Part shown: positions 25,603 through 34,701 of the stretch, in pieces
Layout: each line of letters opens with the position of its first letter
Position numbering within the stretch: the first letter of the stretch is position 1
Origin: Streptomyces cinnabarinus
GTDB taxonomy: Bacteria > Actinomycetota > Actinomycetes > Streptomycetales > Streptomycetaceae
Assembly (NCBI RefSeq): GCF_027270315.1
Contig: NZ_CP114413.1
Coordinates: forward strand, 8,122,001 to 8,186,000
Direction of reading: 5' to 3'
Length of the DNA stretch: 64,000 bases
Notes under the pieces: generated by a model
The model's database searches: none
The model's input: the letters and a program-made list of their open reading frames with translations, nothing else
Told to the model about the DNA's origin: nothing
Position numbers and translations under genes: made by a program

Positions 25603-27339
25603 TCAGCCGTCGAGCCAGTCGCCGGTGACGTCCGAGGGACGGTGTCCCGTGGCGTTCCAGAGGAAGTGCGGGTGGGCGCAGCCGAACATGTAGGCGAGCA
25701 GCGCGGTGTCCTCCCGCCCGGTCTCGGGCTCGTACAGGGCGTAGAAGAACTCGGCTCCTACCGCGCCGGAGTCCTGCTGGATCTGCCGGGCCCGGGCCGT
25801 GGACGGTTCGGCGCGGGAAGCCTCCACCGCGGCGATGTACGTGCGGCGCAGGATCTCCCAGGTGCTGTCGACGCAGCCCTGCCATGGGCCGTGCAGCGCC
25901 TCGAAGGCGTGCAGTTCGGCGTCGAAGAGGGGCCATGTCTCAGGGTGCTGGGCACGGCAGCGCGCGGACAGCTCGGCGGTCCGGGGACTCAGGTCCGGTG
26001 CGCTGGGCCGCGGGGCGATGGTGAGCGTGGCGCCGTCGGTGAGAAGGCCGGTGCACGCGTCGGGCCGCAGGTCGCACAGCGGGCAGTCCTCGGCCGGGGG
26101 GAGCCCTTCGGTGATGCCGTCGAACCACAGGGCGTGGCGGCCGGTGAGCCCCATCCAGACGACGGTGCTGGGCATCAGCCAGGTGTTCCACATCGGGCGC
26201 TGATGCGCCTCGGGCAGGCAGCCGTACTTGACCAGGGCGATGGCGGAGGCGGCGTACAGGGCCTTGGTGTGGGTGGGCATGTCGGCGAGCCAGAAGTTGC
26301 TGATCTCGCCGGTGAGGGCGTCGACCCTTACGTCGGTCATGTCGTCGACGACGCGGCACAGCAGCAGGGAGGCGAGGTGTTCCTCCTGCCAGAGCTCGGT
26401 GTCGGGTGAGACGTGCCAGAACAGGCAGTCCATCATCTGGAGGACCGAGTAGGTGCCCTGGCTGAGCGGGTTGGTCTGGGGGAGTACGACGTTGCCCGCG
26501 TGGTGCTGCTGGAGCCAGTACTCGTCGACGGATCGTTTGTGCGCCGCGAAGAGTCCGCACACCAGGGCCCGTGCGCTGTTGGTGCTGAAGCTCTCGGCCA
26601 AGCGGCCTTCGACGAGCTGGGTGAGGTGCGCGGTGTCTATGTCGTCGATCACGCGCTTGTACTCGTGGAAGAGGAGGATGTCGTCCTCGAAGCGATGGCG
26701 GTAGCCGAGGTCCTGTTCGAGGTCGTTCATCTGCCGGACCACGGACCAGCCACCGGTCAGCACGCTGTCCAGCTCCCGGCGGTACGGCCAGGTCTTGACG
26801 GTGAGGGGGCGGCCGGCGCTCTGCCGCCAGCTGTAGTCGGTCAGCGTGCGGGCGGGGGGCGTGGGCAGCCGACGGCACAGGGAGCAGGAGCAGTCGGTGG
26901 TCTGCTCCTGCTCGCGCGGCGGGGTGAGCGCCCGGCTCCGCCAGGCCCCCTCCAGCATCGTGCAGGTCAGTCGGCAGACCTCGGCATCGGTACTGACCTG
27001 GGGGAAGGCGGCCTCGATCAGGCGCAGGCTGGCGTCGAGCCGCCTCAGTCTGGCCTGGCCCTCCTCGTCGGGCGGCAGGAAGGCGCGTGGCGCCGGTTGG
27101 ATCGCTCCCGCCACCCGCAGCGGGGTGGCGGGCGGGGGTATCAGCGCGTCCAGCCGCTCCTCATCGGCGTTCTGGCAATCTCGGAACTGCTCCGTGCTCC
27201 CGTCGATGTGTTGCGCGAAGAGGCGGGCCAATGCGTTCGCCGCCTCCGCCGGTCCGAGCTGGGCGCTTGGCTCCGCGTACACCGGACGGTCGCCGACCGG
27301 AGTGTCGAAGGGAAGGTCGAGCCGGACGTCCTGCGACAT
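25603..27339 (-). CDS. Unrecognised all-helical protein with DDxxD motif and Cys clusters
   Basis: 578 residues, no signal or membrane segment, predicted mostly alpha-helical. I cannot assign a known family with confidence. Visible features: two CxxC-type clusters, DCSCSLCRR (residues 149-157) and DCPLCDLRPDAC (418-429), that could hold zinc or an Fe-S cluster; MNDLEQDLGYRHRFEDD (204-220); and RVVDDMTDVRVD (329-340), where DDMTD fits the DDxxD metal motif of class I terpene synthases. No NSE triad is evident. The context (convergent with a conservon P450) makes a terpene-cyclase-like role worth testing, but this is inference. ATG at 27339 with AAAGGA upstream. Confidence 0.7.
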   Translation of the reverse strand: MSQDVRLDLPFDTPVGDRPVYAEPSAQLGPAEAANALARLFAQHIDGSTEQFRDCQNADEERLDALIPPPATPLRVAGAIQPAPRAFLPPDEEGQARLRRLDASLRLIEAAFPQVSTDAEVCRLTCTMLEGAWRSRALTPPREQEQTTDCSCSLCRRLPTPPARTLTDYSWRQSAGRPLTVKTWPYRRELDSVLTGGWSVVRQMNDLEQDLGYRHRFEDDILLFHEYKRVIDDIDTAHLTQLVEGRLAESFSTNSARALVCGLFAAHKRSVDEYWLQQHHAGNVVLPQTNPLSQGTYSVLQMMDCLFWHVSPDTELWQEEHLASLLLCRVVDDMTDVRVDALTGEISNFWLADMPTHTKALYAASAIALVKYGCLPEAHQRPMWNTWLMPSTVVWMGLTGRHALWFDGITEGLPPAEDCPLCDLRPDACTGLLTDGATLTIAPRPSAPDLSPRTAELSARCRAQHPETWPLFDAELHAFEALHGPWQGCVDSTWEILRRTYIAAVEASRAEPSTARARQIQQDSGAVGAEFFYALYEPETGREDTALLAYMFGCAHPHFLWNATGHRPSDVTGDWLDG

Positions 27340-27426
27340 GCGTGTCCTTTCGGGAGGCGTAGCGCAGAGTCCCCCCGGCCCTGCGGGCGGGCGGCCGCAT
27401 CGGCCGCCCACTCATTCGAACTCGCT

Positions 27427-27453
27427 TTCTCGATACGCAAGTTGAATCGAGAA
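27427..27453. promoter_or_regulatory. Dyad TTCTCGAT-N11-ATCGAGAA in the promoter region of the DDxxD-protein gene
   Basis: TTCTCGAT (27427-27434) and ATCGAGAA (27446-27453) form a perfect 8-bp inverted repeat with an 11-bp spacer, about 90-115 bp upstream of the DDxxD-protein start, in AT-rich intergenic DNA (27340-27519). Its position suits an operator; the binder is unknown. Confidence 0.45.
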
Positions 27454-27519
27454 GCGGAACGAGACTGCCCAGAGCGTAAATGATCTACACCGTGACCCGA
27501 CCGTGATATCCGTTACTGT

Positions 27520-29151
27520 TCAAACCACTTGAGCTGCGTATACTCGCTTGCCCCCCACGAACGTCTGCGCCACCCGGGTCGCCGCGATCTCCTCCGGCGG
27601 ACCGGTGAACGGATCCCGGTCCAGGACCACGAGATCCGCCAGCGCCCCCGGCCGCACGACTCCGGTGTCGTCGAGATGGTTCGCATACGCCGATCCGGCC
27701 GTGTACGCGGTCAACGCCGCGGCGAGGCCGATGCGTTCGCCGGGCAGGAACACCGGCCCCGCGCTCTCCGGCGCCACCCGGTTCACCGCCACATGGACGC
27801 CAGCCAGCGGGTCGGGGTTGCTGACCGGCCAGTCGCTGCCCGCCGCGAGCCGGGCGCCGGAGCGCAGCAGCGCACCGAACGGGTACTGCCACGCGGTCCG
27901 TTCGGGCCCGAGGAAGGGAATGGTCAGCTCGTCCATCTGCGGTTCGTGCGCGGCCCACAGGGGCTGAATGTTCGCCGTCGCTCCGAGTTGGGCGAACCGC
28001 GGCACGTCGTCCGGGTGCACGACCTGAAGATGCGCCAGGTGGGGCCGCGTGTCGCTCGGCCCGTTGGCCGCCCGCGCCGCCTCGATCGCGTCCAGCGCGT
28101 CCCGTACCGCCCGATCGCCCAGCGCGTGGAAGTGGCACTGGAAGCCGAGGGCATCCAACTCGGTGACGTACTTGGGGAGTTGGCCGGGATCGACAAAGCT
28201 CGTGCCGCGGTTGGCGGTGGCGCAGCCGCAGCCGTCCAGATACGGCTCCAGCAGCGCGGCCGTGCCGTTCTCGGCGACCCCGTCCAGCATCAGCTTCACG
28301 GTCCCGGCCCGGAACCGGCCGCACTCCAACTCCGCTCGCCGCGCGACGAGTTCGGGGATCTGCTCGGCCCCGCGCTCGCGGTCCCACCACAGCGCGCCGA
28401 CCACCCGAGCGGTCAGCGAGCCGTCGCGGGCGGCGGTGACATACGCCTCGGCCGGGTCGTCCATCCCGAGGAAGTCCCCGACGAGCGCGTCCTGCCAGGC
28501 GGTGATGCCGAGGGAGTGCAGATGGCGCTGGGCATGCAGCAGCGCGGCGACCCGATCCTCTTTGGTGGCCGGGGGAGTGAGCCGCCCGACCCATTGCATG
28601 GCCCCCTCCTGGAGCGTTCCGCTCGGCTCACCGGACGCATCCCGCTCGAACCGCCCGTCCGCCGGATCGGGCGTGTCGCGCGTGACCCCGGCGAGCTCCA
28701 GCGCCCGGCTGTTGACCCAGGCACCGTGGTGATCGCGGTTCGGCAGGTACACCGGTCGGTCCGGCACCACCGCGTCGAGCAGCTCCTTCGTGGGCGTACC
28801 CCCCTCGAACGCCTCCATCGACCACCCGCCCCCGGTGATCCACTCCCGCTCGGGATGCGCCTCGGCATACGCCCGCACGGCGGCGACCGACTCGGCCGCG
28901 GTCTTGGCCCCGGTCAGATCGCACTGCGTCATCTCAAGCCCCGCGGGCACCGGATGCACATGAGCATCCTGAAACCCGGCCATCAACAACCGCCCACCGA
29001 GCTCCACGACTTCGGTCCCAGGCCCGACAAGCTCCAACACCTCCTCACGTCCGACGGCGGCGATGCGATCGCCGACGACGGCAACAGCGTTGGCGGTACG
29101 ACCGTCGGGGGTGAGAACGGGGCCACCAATGAAGACGAGATCTGCGTGCAT
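27520..29151 (-). CDS. YtcJ-like amidohydrolase
   Basis: 543 residues. Amidohydrolase superfamily: the composite domain starts MHADLVFIGGPVLTPDGRTA, then metal motif GFQDAHVHPVPAGLEM, the YtcJ-specific WITGGGWSMEAFEGGTPT, PNRDHHGAWVNSRALELAG, further histidines in FQCHFHALGDRAVRDALDAI and LAHLQVVHPDD, and the late Asp in LAAGSDWPVSNPDP. Members hydrolyse amide or ester bonds of varied substrates; none can be named here. It follows the APC permease gene on the same strand by 121 bp, so the pair may import and hydrolyse an amine or N-acyl compound. Confidence 0.9.
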   Translation of the reverse strand: MHADLVFIGGPVLTPDGRTANAVAVVGDRIAAVGREEVLELVGPGTEVVELGGRLLMAGFQDAHVHPVPAGLEMTQCDLTGAKTAAESVAAVRAYAEAHPEREWITGGGWSMEAFEGGTPTKELLDAVVPDRPVYLPNRDHHGAWVNSRALELAGVTRDTPDPADGRFERDASGEPSGTLQEGAMQWVGRLTPPATKEDRVAALLHAQRHLHSLGITAWQDALVGDFLGMDDPAEAYVTAARDGSLTARVVGALWWDRERGAEQIPELVARRAELECGRFRAGTVKLMLDGVAENGTAALLEPYLDGCGCATANRGTSFVDPGQLPKYVTELDALGFQCHFHALGDRAVRDALDAIEAARAANGPSDTRPHLAHLQVVHPDDVPRFAQLGATANIQPLWAAHEPQMDELTIPFLGPERTAWQYPFGALLRSGARLAAGSDWPVSNPDPLAGVHVAVNRVAPESAGPVFLPGERIGLAAALTAYTAGSAYANHLDDTGVVRPGALADLVVLDRDPFTGPPEEIAATRVAQTFVGGKRVYAAQVV

Positions 29152-29272
29152 GTGAGAGTTCCTTGTCGACTAGGGGGACAGCAGCGCCGTTCAGGGGCGC
29201 GGGGCTGTGTGGATATGCGGCTCCGCCGCGTGGGCGCGACCAGCCACAACGAAGCCGCACAAGACAGACGAC

Positions 29273-30769
29273 CTACCGCGGCACAACCACCGAAGCGGCC
29301 GGCGCCTCCGCAGCGGTACCCCGGCCGGTCCGGAAGTAAGAAGACTTCCGCACCCAACGGGCCCACGCCGCAGCCACAAACCCGGACCCGATCATCACCA
29401 GAGGAGTCGCCAGCAAGAACCACCCGTTGTCCGCGCTGACCTCGAAGTGATCGGCGGAGGTGTAGAAGGACCACCCCAGATACCCGCCGAGCCCGAGCAG
29501 GGACAGCGCACTCAGCGTGGGCACGACCACCGCCCGCATCCCCTCCCGCCAGTCCTCCCGGAGCAGCCCGCGAAAGCGCACCGCCGCGGCGAGTGCGGTG
29601 AGCGCGTAGGACAAGGCGACCACAATCCCCACCGCACTCACCGTCGCCGTGATCATGTCCGCGAGGCGCGGGATGACCAGGGCGAGGGTCGCGACCGCCG
29701 CCGCGAGCGCGCCGATGAGGAGCGTCCCGGCGGCCGGAGTCCCGTATCGGGGGCTGACCTTGGACCACACCGGCCCGAGCGTACGGTCCCGGCTCATCGC
29801 GAACATCCCCCGGGCCGCCGGGATCACGCCGGCCTGCAGCGAGGCCACTGCCGAGAACATCAGCGCCACCAAGGGCAGTACCGCCAGCGGCTGATCCGCC
29901 AGCCGCTCACCGAAGAAGGCCAGCCCCTCGGCGCCATGGCCCGCCAGCTCCTCCTCCGACAGGACGCGTTGGAAGGCGACCGAGCCGAGCAGGAACAGCG
30001 CCAGCATGGTGAACAGGGTGGTGAAACCGGCCCGGGAGGCGTCGCGGGGGTCGCGGACCTCCTCGGTGACGGTGAAGGCCGCCTCGAAGCCCCAGTAGCA
30101 GAACACCGACAGCAGCAGGCCCTGCGCCAGCGCCGTCGGGGACGGGATGGCGAACGGGTCGAACCAGCTCAGGCTGAAGTCGTGCGGCCCGGTGACGATG
30201 CCGTAGCCGCAGAAGCCCAGCAGGACGACGTACTCGAAGACCAGCAGCCAGCCCTGGAGCCGGGCCGCCTTGCGGACGCCGGTGACGGCCGTGAGGGTGA
30301 CGGCGACCAGCACCACGATGCCGACCGCGGTGGTCTGCGCGGTCGACCCGGGGTCCAGGTCCAGGCCGCCGAGGCGGTGCAGCCCCGCGTCCCCGGCGAG
30401 CTGGATGAGGGCCGAGCCGGTGACCGCCGTGGTGTACGCGAGGAAGGCCACCGTCGCCACGATGGTCACCCAGCCGACCATGAAGCCCAGCCAGGGGTTG
30501 AGCGAACGGCCCACCCATACATAGGCGTTGCCCGCGTTCGGCTCCACGCGGTTGAGGCGGGTGTAGGCGCCCGCGATGCCCAGCACCGGCAGGAACGCCA
30601 GCAGCATGATCGCCGGCAGATGCAGGCCGACCACCCCGGCGGTGACCCCGAGGCCGATGCCGATGCTGGTGGTGGCCGCCGTACTGGACGCGGCGATGGC
30701 GACGCCGTCGAGGACGCCGAGGGACTTGCGCAGCACGGGTGGTTCCACGGCTGGGGGAGTGTCGGTCAT
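29273..30769 (-). CDS. APC family amino acid permease
   Basis: 498 residues with about 12 hydrophobic helices. Family marks: LGVLDGVAIAASSTAATTSIG-type first helix (GVLDGVAIAASSTAATTS), NAGNAYVWVGRSLNPWLGF, the mid-protein CYWGFEAAFTVTEEVRDPRDASRAG (shown in parts), and RGMFAMSRDRTLGP with the typical AMARDG-like motif before YGTPAAG. Substrate probably a cationic or neutral amino acid or amine, not determinable. ATG at 30769. Divergent from the TetR gene at 30895, which may control it. Confidence 0.9.
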   Translation of the reverse strand: MTDTPPAVEPPVLRKSLGVLDGVAIAASSTAATTSIGIGLGVTAGVVGLHLPAIMLLAFLPVLGIAGAYTRLNRVEPNAGNAYVWVGRSLNPWLGFMVGWVTIVATVAFLAYTTAVTGSALIQLAGDAGLHRLGGLDLDPGSTAQTTAVGIVVLVAVTLTAVTGVRKAARLQGWLLVFEYVVLLGFCGYGIVTGPHDFSLSWFDPFAIPSPTALAQGLLLSVFCYWGFEAAFTVTEEVRDPRDASRAGFTTLFTMLALFLLGSVAFQRVLSEEELAGHGAEGLAFFGERLADQPLAVLPLVALMFSAVASLQAGVIPAARGMFAMSRDRTLGPVWSKVSPRYGTPAAGTLLIGALAAAVATLALVIPRLADMITATVSAVGIVVALSYALTALAAAVRFRGLLREDWREGMRAVVVPTLSALSLLGLGGYLGWSFYTSADHFEVSADNGWFLLATPLVMIGSGFVAAAWARWVRKSSYFRTGRGTAAEAPAASVVVPR

Positions 30770-30894
30770 GGCGGGCTCCGCTCGCACCAGGGGGCCTGGT
30801 CGGCCCCGGTGACCGCACATGAAACTGGCCGTGCACTTCACAGGTCAACGGTGTTGTCATAAGGTGCGGCCACTGGGATCGGGGAGGAGCCGCC

Positions 30895-31608
30895 ATGACC
30901 GACCGCGTTGTCCCGGCCGCCGACCGGCGGCGCAGGCGCCCCACCAAACAGGGCGTCGTGCTGTCCGAGGAGCTGATCGTCGCCACCGCGCTGCGGCTGA
31001 TCGAGGAGCACGGCGCCGAGGCCCTGTCCGTGCGCCGCCTGGGCCGCGCCCTCGGCGCCGACCCCAGCTCCCTGTACCGCTACTTCCGGCACACCGACGA
31101 CCTGCTGCTGGCCGTCGCCGACGAGCTGATCGGCCGTACCCTGCGCACCTGGCGGCCCACCGGCGACTGGCGCGCCGACCTGCGCGACCTGGGCCTGCGG
31201 ATGCACGAGGGGGCGCTCGCGCACCCCCGGGCCGCTGTGCTCAGCGCCTACCGGGTGACCGGGCGCGCACACGAGATCCAGGCCGTGGAGACCATCCTCG
31301 GCGTGCTGCGCGGGGCCGGTTTCCCGGACGCCGAGGCGGTGCGCGTCTATCACGCCTTCGTCGACCAGGCCCTCGCCTTCGGCGCCCTGGACTCGGCGAG
31401 CACGGCCCTGCCCAAGGCCGCCAGGGACGCCGAGAGCGCCGTATGGAAGGCGACGTACGCCCGGCTGCCCGCCGACACCCACCCGCACATCGCGGCGACG
31501 GCCCGGCATCTCGTCGCCGACATGCGGCTCAGCTCGTATCCGGCGGCGCTGGACCTGCTGCTGAGCGCGGCCGGGGCGCGGCTGGCGGAAATCCGGGGAC
31601 GGGCATGA
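30895..31608 (+). CDS. TetR/AcrR family regulator (TetR_C C-terminal type)
   Basis: 237 residues. HTH in LIVATALRLIEEHGAEALSVRRLGRALGADPSSLYRYFRHTDDLL (residues ~25-70), with the ALGADPSSLYRYF helix typical of the TetR class rather than QacR. The C-terminal domain resembles TetR_C of tetracycline-type repressors. It is divergent from the APC permease (125 bp between starts), the most likely target. It is followed by the split-barrel oxidoreductase gene on the same strand after 61 bp. Confidence 0.9.
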   Translation: MTDRVVPAADRRRRRPTKQGVVLSEELIVATALRLIEEHGAEALSVRRLGRALGADPSSLYRYFRHTDDLLLAVADELIGRTLRTWRPTGDWRADLRDLGLRMHEGALAHPRAAVLSAYRVTGRAHEIQAVETILGVLRGAGFPDAEAVRVYHAFVDQALAFGALDSASTALPKAARDAESAVWKATYARLPADTHPHIAATARHLVADMRLSSYPAALDLLLSAAGARLAEIRGRA

Positions 31609-31669
31609 TCACCCGCTGCCACACTGGTCGGCGACCACCGTCGAGGTCCCTACAGGAGGCTGTCCCACC

Positions 31670-32134
31670 ATGACCCCGCCGCCCGCACGTCCCGCGAAGC
31701 AGCGCAAGCTCGACACCCTCAACCGGCTGGAGCACGACGAGGACGTGTGGGTCGCCACCGCCTCCCCCGAAGGCGGGGCGCCCTATCTCGTACCGCTGTC
31801 CTTCCTCTGGGACGGCGAGACGCTGCTCCTCGCGACCCCGGCCGCGAGCCCCACCGGCAGGAACCTCAAGGCGACCGGCACGGCGCGGCTGGGCGTGGGG
31901 CCGACGCGGGATGTGGTGATGATCGAGGGCACGGTCGACGCCCTGACCGTGGCCGAACTGCGCGCGGGTGAGGCGGACCGGTTCGCCGCCGGGACCGGCT
32001 TCGACCCCCGTGAACTCACCACGGAGTACCTGTACTTCCGGGTCCGGCCGCAGCGCGTCCAGGCCTGGCGCGAGGCGAACGAGATAGCCGGGCGGGAGCT
32101 GATGCGCGACGGAGCCTGGCTGGTCGCGGACTGA
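31670..32134 (+). CDS. Pyridoxamine 5'-phosphate oxidase-like (PPOX) flavin/F420 protein
   Basis: 154 residues. Split beta-barrel flavin-binding family: LEHDEDVWVATASPEGGAPYLVPLSFLW (in parts: DVWVATASPEGG, YLVPLSFLWDG), LLLATPAASPTGRNLKATG, RLGVGPTRDVVMIEGTVDAL. Length and motifs match small PPOX-class proteins of actinobacteria, many of which use F420 or FMN to reduce small substrates. No operon partner is evident. ATG with ACAGGAGG upstream. Confidence 0.88.
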   Translation: MTPPPARPAKQRKLDTLNRLEHDEDVWVATASPEGGAPYLVPLSFLWDGETLLLATPAASPTGRNLKATGTARLGVGPTRDVVMIEGTVDALTVAELRAGEADRFAAGTGFDPRELTTEYLYFRVRPQRVQAWREANEIAGRELMRDGAWLVAD

Positions 32135-32213
32135 TTCCGCCCGGCCGGGATATCCGCACGGTGGAGGGCAACGGGGCGGTTCGGCCCCGCGCCCGCGACC
32201 GTACGGAGGAGAC

Positions 32214-32606
32214 ATGGCACTGGTGAAAGCGGGCGTCGTGGTGCTCGACTGCGCCGAGCCCGAGCGGCTCGCCGTGTTCTACAGGGAGCTGCTGGAGGGT
32301 GAGCAGACCCACGAGAGCGCCAACCGAGTGGAGATCAGGGGCGCCGGCGGCACCCGGCTGGCGTTCCGCCGGGACGTCGGCGCGACCCCGCCGAGCTGGC
32401 CGCGCCCGGAGAACTCCTTCCAGGTCCACCTGGACTTCGTGGTGGCGGACCTGGACGAGGCCGAGCGCCGGGTGGTCGGCCTCGGCGGGCGCCCGCTGGA
32501 GACCAAGGACGCCGCGGGCCCGTTCGAGGAGCGCGGCTACGCCGACCCGGCCGGCCACTCCTTCACCCTGCGCCGAGTCCCGCCGACGGCGCCGAAGCAG
32601 GGCTAG
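32214..32606 (+). CDS. VOC family (glyoxalase-like) protein
   Basis: 130 residues. Two beta-alpha-beta-beta-beta modules: VKAGVVVLDCAEPERLAVFYRELL, then HLDFVVADLDEAERRVVGLGGRPL and a final YADPAGHSFTLRRV, the standard VOC ending. Metal ligands are incomplete by eye, as in many VOC members, so it may be a binding or resistance protein rather than a lyase. Its stop overlaps the convergent DUF4235 stop by 4 bp. Confidence 0.88.
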   Translation: MALVKAGVVVLDCAEPERLAVFYRELLEGEQTHESANRVEIRGAGGTRLAFRRDVGATPPSWPRPENSFQVHLDFVVADLDEAERRVVGLGGRPLETKDAAGPFEERGYADPAGHSFTLRRVPPTAPKQG

Positions 32607-32947
32607 GCCCCGGCCTTCTCCTTCTTCTTGGCCTCCTTCTTGGCGGCCTTCTTGGTGTCGCCGGACGGCCACACGCCCGTGGACCGCTCCACGGCCTTCG
32701 CGCCGGTGCGGTTCACGGCGCTGCGGACCACCGCGAAGATGGCGCCCTGGAGGGCGGCGGCCAGCAGGACCTCGCCCCAGCCGCGGTCCCGGTCCAGGGG
32801 ATCGGGGGCGTCGTCCTCGTGCCGGATCGCCTTCCAGGTCGTCTGGAAGGCGACACTCGCGAGCGCGCCGCCCACCCAGCCGATCACGAACCCGAGGGGC
32901 TTGTAGGCGAGCGGGAGTTTGAGCTTCTGCTGCTTCTTCTTGGCCAC
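32603..32947 (-). CDS. DUF4235 small membrane protein
   Basis: 114 residues. A Lys-rich start (AKKKQQKLKLPLAYKPLG) leads into FVIGWVGGALASVAFQTTWK, with a second hydrophobic stretch VLLAAALQGAIFAVVRSAVN and a highly basic Lys/Ala tail (KKAAKKEAKKKEKAGA). This is the DUF4235 layout of two membrane segments. Function unknown. It precedes the convergent VOC stop and follows the GST-like gene by 9 bp in the same direction, so these two are probably co-transcribed. Confidence 0.87.
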   Translation of the reverse strand: MAKKKQQKLKLPLAYKPLGFVIGWVGGALASVAFQTTWKAIRHEDDAPDPLDRDRGWGEVLLAAALQGAIFAVVRSAVNRTGAKAVERSTGVWPSGDTKKAAKKEAKKKEKAGA

Positions 32948-32956
32948 GTCTGCCTC

Positions 32957-33967
32957 CTAAGCGGTCAGGGCCGGAACCTCCTCGGCCGCGGGCACCGGAC
33001 CGGGCGCGGTTCCGGTGCCGAAGGGCCGACCGCCCAGCCTCTCGCGATCATGCGGGCTCCGCCAGCCGGACAGGTCAGGTCCGAGGGGCACGATGCCGGT
33101 CGGATTGATGCCGGTGTGCACCCGGTGGTAGTGCCGTTTGATGTGGTCGAAGTCGACGGTGTCACCGAATCCCGGTGTCTGGTAGAGATCGCGAGCGTAC
33201 GCCCACAGCACCGGATTCTCCGTCAGCTTCCACCGGTTGCACTTGAAGTGGCCGTGATAGACGGCGTCGAACCGCACCAGCGTGGTGAACAGCCGGACGT
33301 CCGCCTCGGTGATCGTGTCGCCGACCAGGTACCGCTGCCCCGCGAGCCGCCGCGAGAGCACCTCCAGCCGCCGGAACACCCCCGCGCAGGCCGCCTCGTA
33401 CTCCTCCTGGTCCACGGCGAACCCCGCCTTGTACACCCCGTTGTTGACGTCCGCGTAGACCTCCGCCATCACCGTGTCGATCTCCTCCCGCAGCTCCCTC
33501 GGGTACAGATCCGGCGCCCCCTCCCGGTGCAGTGCCCGCCACTCGGTGGCCAGATCCAGGGTGAGCCGCTGGTAGTCGTTGGTGACCAGCTTCCCGCTCG
33601 GCACGTCCACCACCGCGGGCACGCTCACCCCGCCCGGGGCGCCCTTCTCCCGCGCCTCGTAGGCCTCGGCGAGGAAGCGGATGCCGAGCACGGGGTCGCG
33701 GCCGTCCGGGTCGAGGGTGAAGCGCCAGCTGCGGTCGTCCTGGAGGGGGTCGGCGACGGCCATCGACAGCGCGTCCGCCAGCCCGAGCAGCCGCCGGGAG
33801 ATCACCGCCCGGCTCGCCCACGGACAGGCACGGCTGACGACCAGCCGGTATCGGCCCGCCTCCACCGGCCAGCCGTCCCGGCCGTCGGCGGTGATCCGGT
33901 CGGTGAAATGGCTCGCGGAGCGGGTGAACGAGATGTGGCCGTACGCCGCGTTGCCGTCGTCGGGCAT
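32957..33967 (-). CDS. Glutathionyl-hydroquinone reductase-type glutathione S-transferase
   Basis: 336 residues. GST omega/xi type: the N-terminal thioredoxin fold has the catalytic cysteine in RLVVSRACPWASRAV (C48), then VSVPAVVDVPSGKLVTND (cis-Pro region), and an all-helical C-terminal domain with RRLAGQRYLVGDTITEADVRLFTTLVRFD (in parts). Characterised relatives reduce glutathionyl-hydroquinones; actinobacteria use mycothiol, so the thiol here is probably mycothiol. ATG at 33967. Confidence 0.9.
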   Translation of the reverse strand: MPDDGNAAYGHISFTRSASHFTDRITADGRDGWPVEAGRYRLVVSRACPWASRAVISRRLLGLADALSMAVADPLQDDRSWRFTLDPDGRDPVLGIRFLAEAYEAREKGAPGGVSVPAVVDVPSGKLVTNDYQRLTLDLATEWRALHREGAPDLYPRELREEIDTVMAEVYADVNNGVYKAGFAVDQEEYEAACAGVFRRLEVLSRRLAGQRYLVGDTITEADVRLFTTLVRFDAVYHGHFKCNRWKLTENPVLWAYARDLYQTPGFGDTVDFDHIKRHYHRVHTGINPTGIVPLGPDLSGWRSPHDRERLGGRPFGTGTAPGPVPAAEEVPALTA

Positions 33968-34154
33968 GACGCCCTCCTCCTGGTCGGACACCCACCGGGT
34001 GCCCCGATTCCGGCCGACGGCACGATGGGTTCCCACCTGCCCGGGCGCACGGCGGGGCCCCGCCGCGACGGGGGAACGCGGCGGGGCCTGACGCTCGGGT
34101 GCCCCGCGGATGCGGGTTCATGCGTCCCGGGACGAAGAATTTCCGCGGGGACGG

Positions 34155-34604
34155 TCAGTCGCCGTCGACCGGCTCCAGCACGAACACCGGGATCACCCGC
34201 TCGGTCCTGAGCTGGTAGTCGGCGTACGGCGGATAGGCCGCGACGGCCCGCTCCCACCACTCGGCCTTCTCCGCGCCGGTGATCTCACGGGCCGTCATGT
34301 CCCGCTTCTCCGCCCCGTCCTGGAGCTCCACCAGGGGATCGGCCTTGACGTTGTGGTACCAGACCGGGTGCCTGGGCGCCCCGCCCAGCGAGGCGACCGC
34401 CGCGTACCGGCCCCGGTGCTCGACCCGCATCAGCGGTGTCTTGCGGATCTTCCCGCTCCGCACGCCCCGCGTGGTCAGCAGGATCACCGGCAGCCCCGTG
34501 TCCCGCAGCGTCGTCCCCTCGGTGCCGCCGGAGCTCTCGTACCGCTCCACCTGCTCGCGCACCCACTGGGTCGGGCTGGGTTCGTACTCGCCGTCCAGAG
34601 GCAT
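34155..34604 (-). CDS. Deazaflavin (F420)-dependent nitroreductase family protein
   Basis: 149 residues. DDN/FDR split-barrel: SPTQWVREQVERYESSGGTE, LPVILLTTRGVRSGKIRKTPLMRVEHRGRYAAVASLGG (in parts; LTTRGxxSGxxRxxPL is the F420-phosphate motif), HPVWYHNVKADPLVELQDG, and RVIPVFVLEP at the end. Mycobacterial Ddn activates nitroimidazoles with F420H2; physiological substrates are probably quinones. Start at 34604 is a choice among in-frame ATGs and has only a weak site. Its promoter would lie in or near the 15-bp tandem repeats. Confidence 0.87.
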   Translation of the reverse strand: MPLDGEYEPSPTQWVREQVERYESSGGTEGTTLRDTGLPVILLTTRGVRSGKIRKTPLMRVEHRGRYAAVASLGGAPRHPVWYHNVKADPLVELQDGAEKRDMTAREITGAEKAEWWERAVAAYPPYADYQLRTERVIPVFVLEPVDGD

Positions 34605-34701
34605 CTCATCGGTCCCATCGTCGTGTTCCGCGACTGGCTTCCCCTCTACAACACAGATGCGTGCGCGATTCATCCACCTCGGACGGGCTTCTCGAATCCG
34701 G

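Noticed and set aside
29207..30862. 551-codon frame antisense to the APC permease
   Set aside because: Composition (Gln/Arg/Gly/His-rich, no hydrophobic helices) is that of a shadow frame; the minus strand encodes a normal 12-helix permease.
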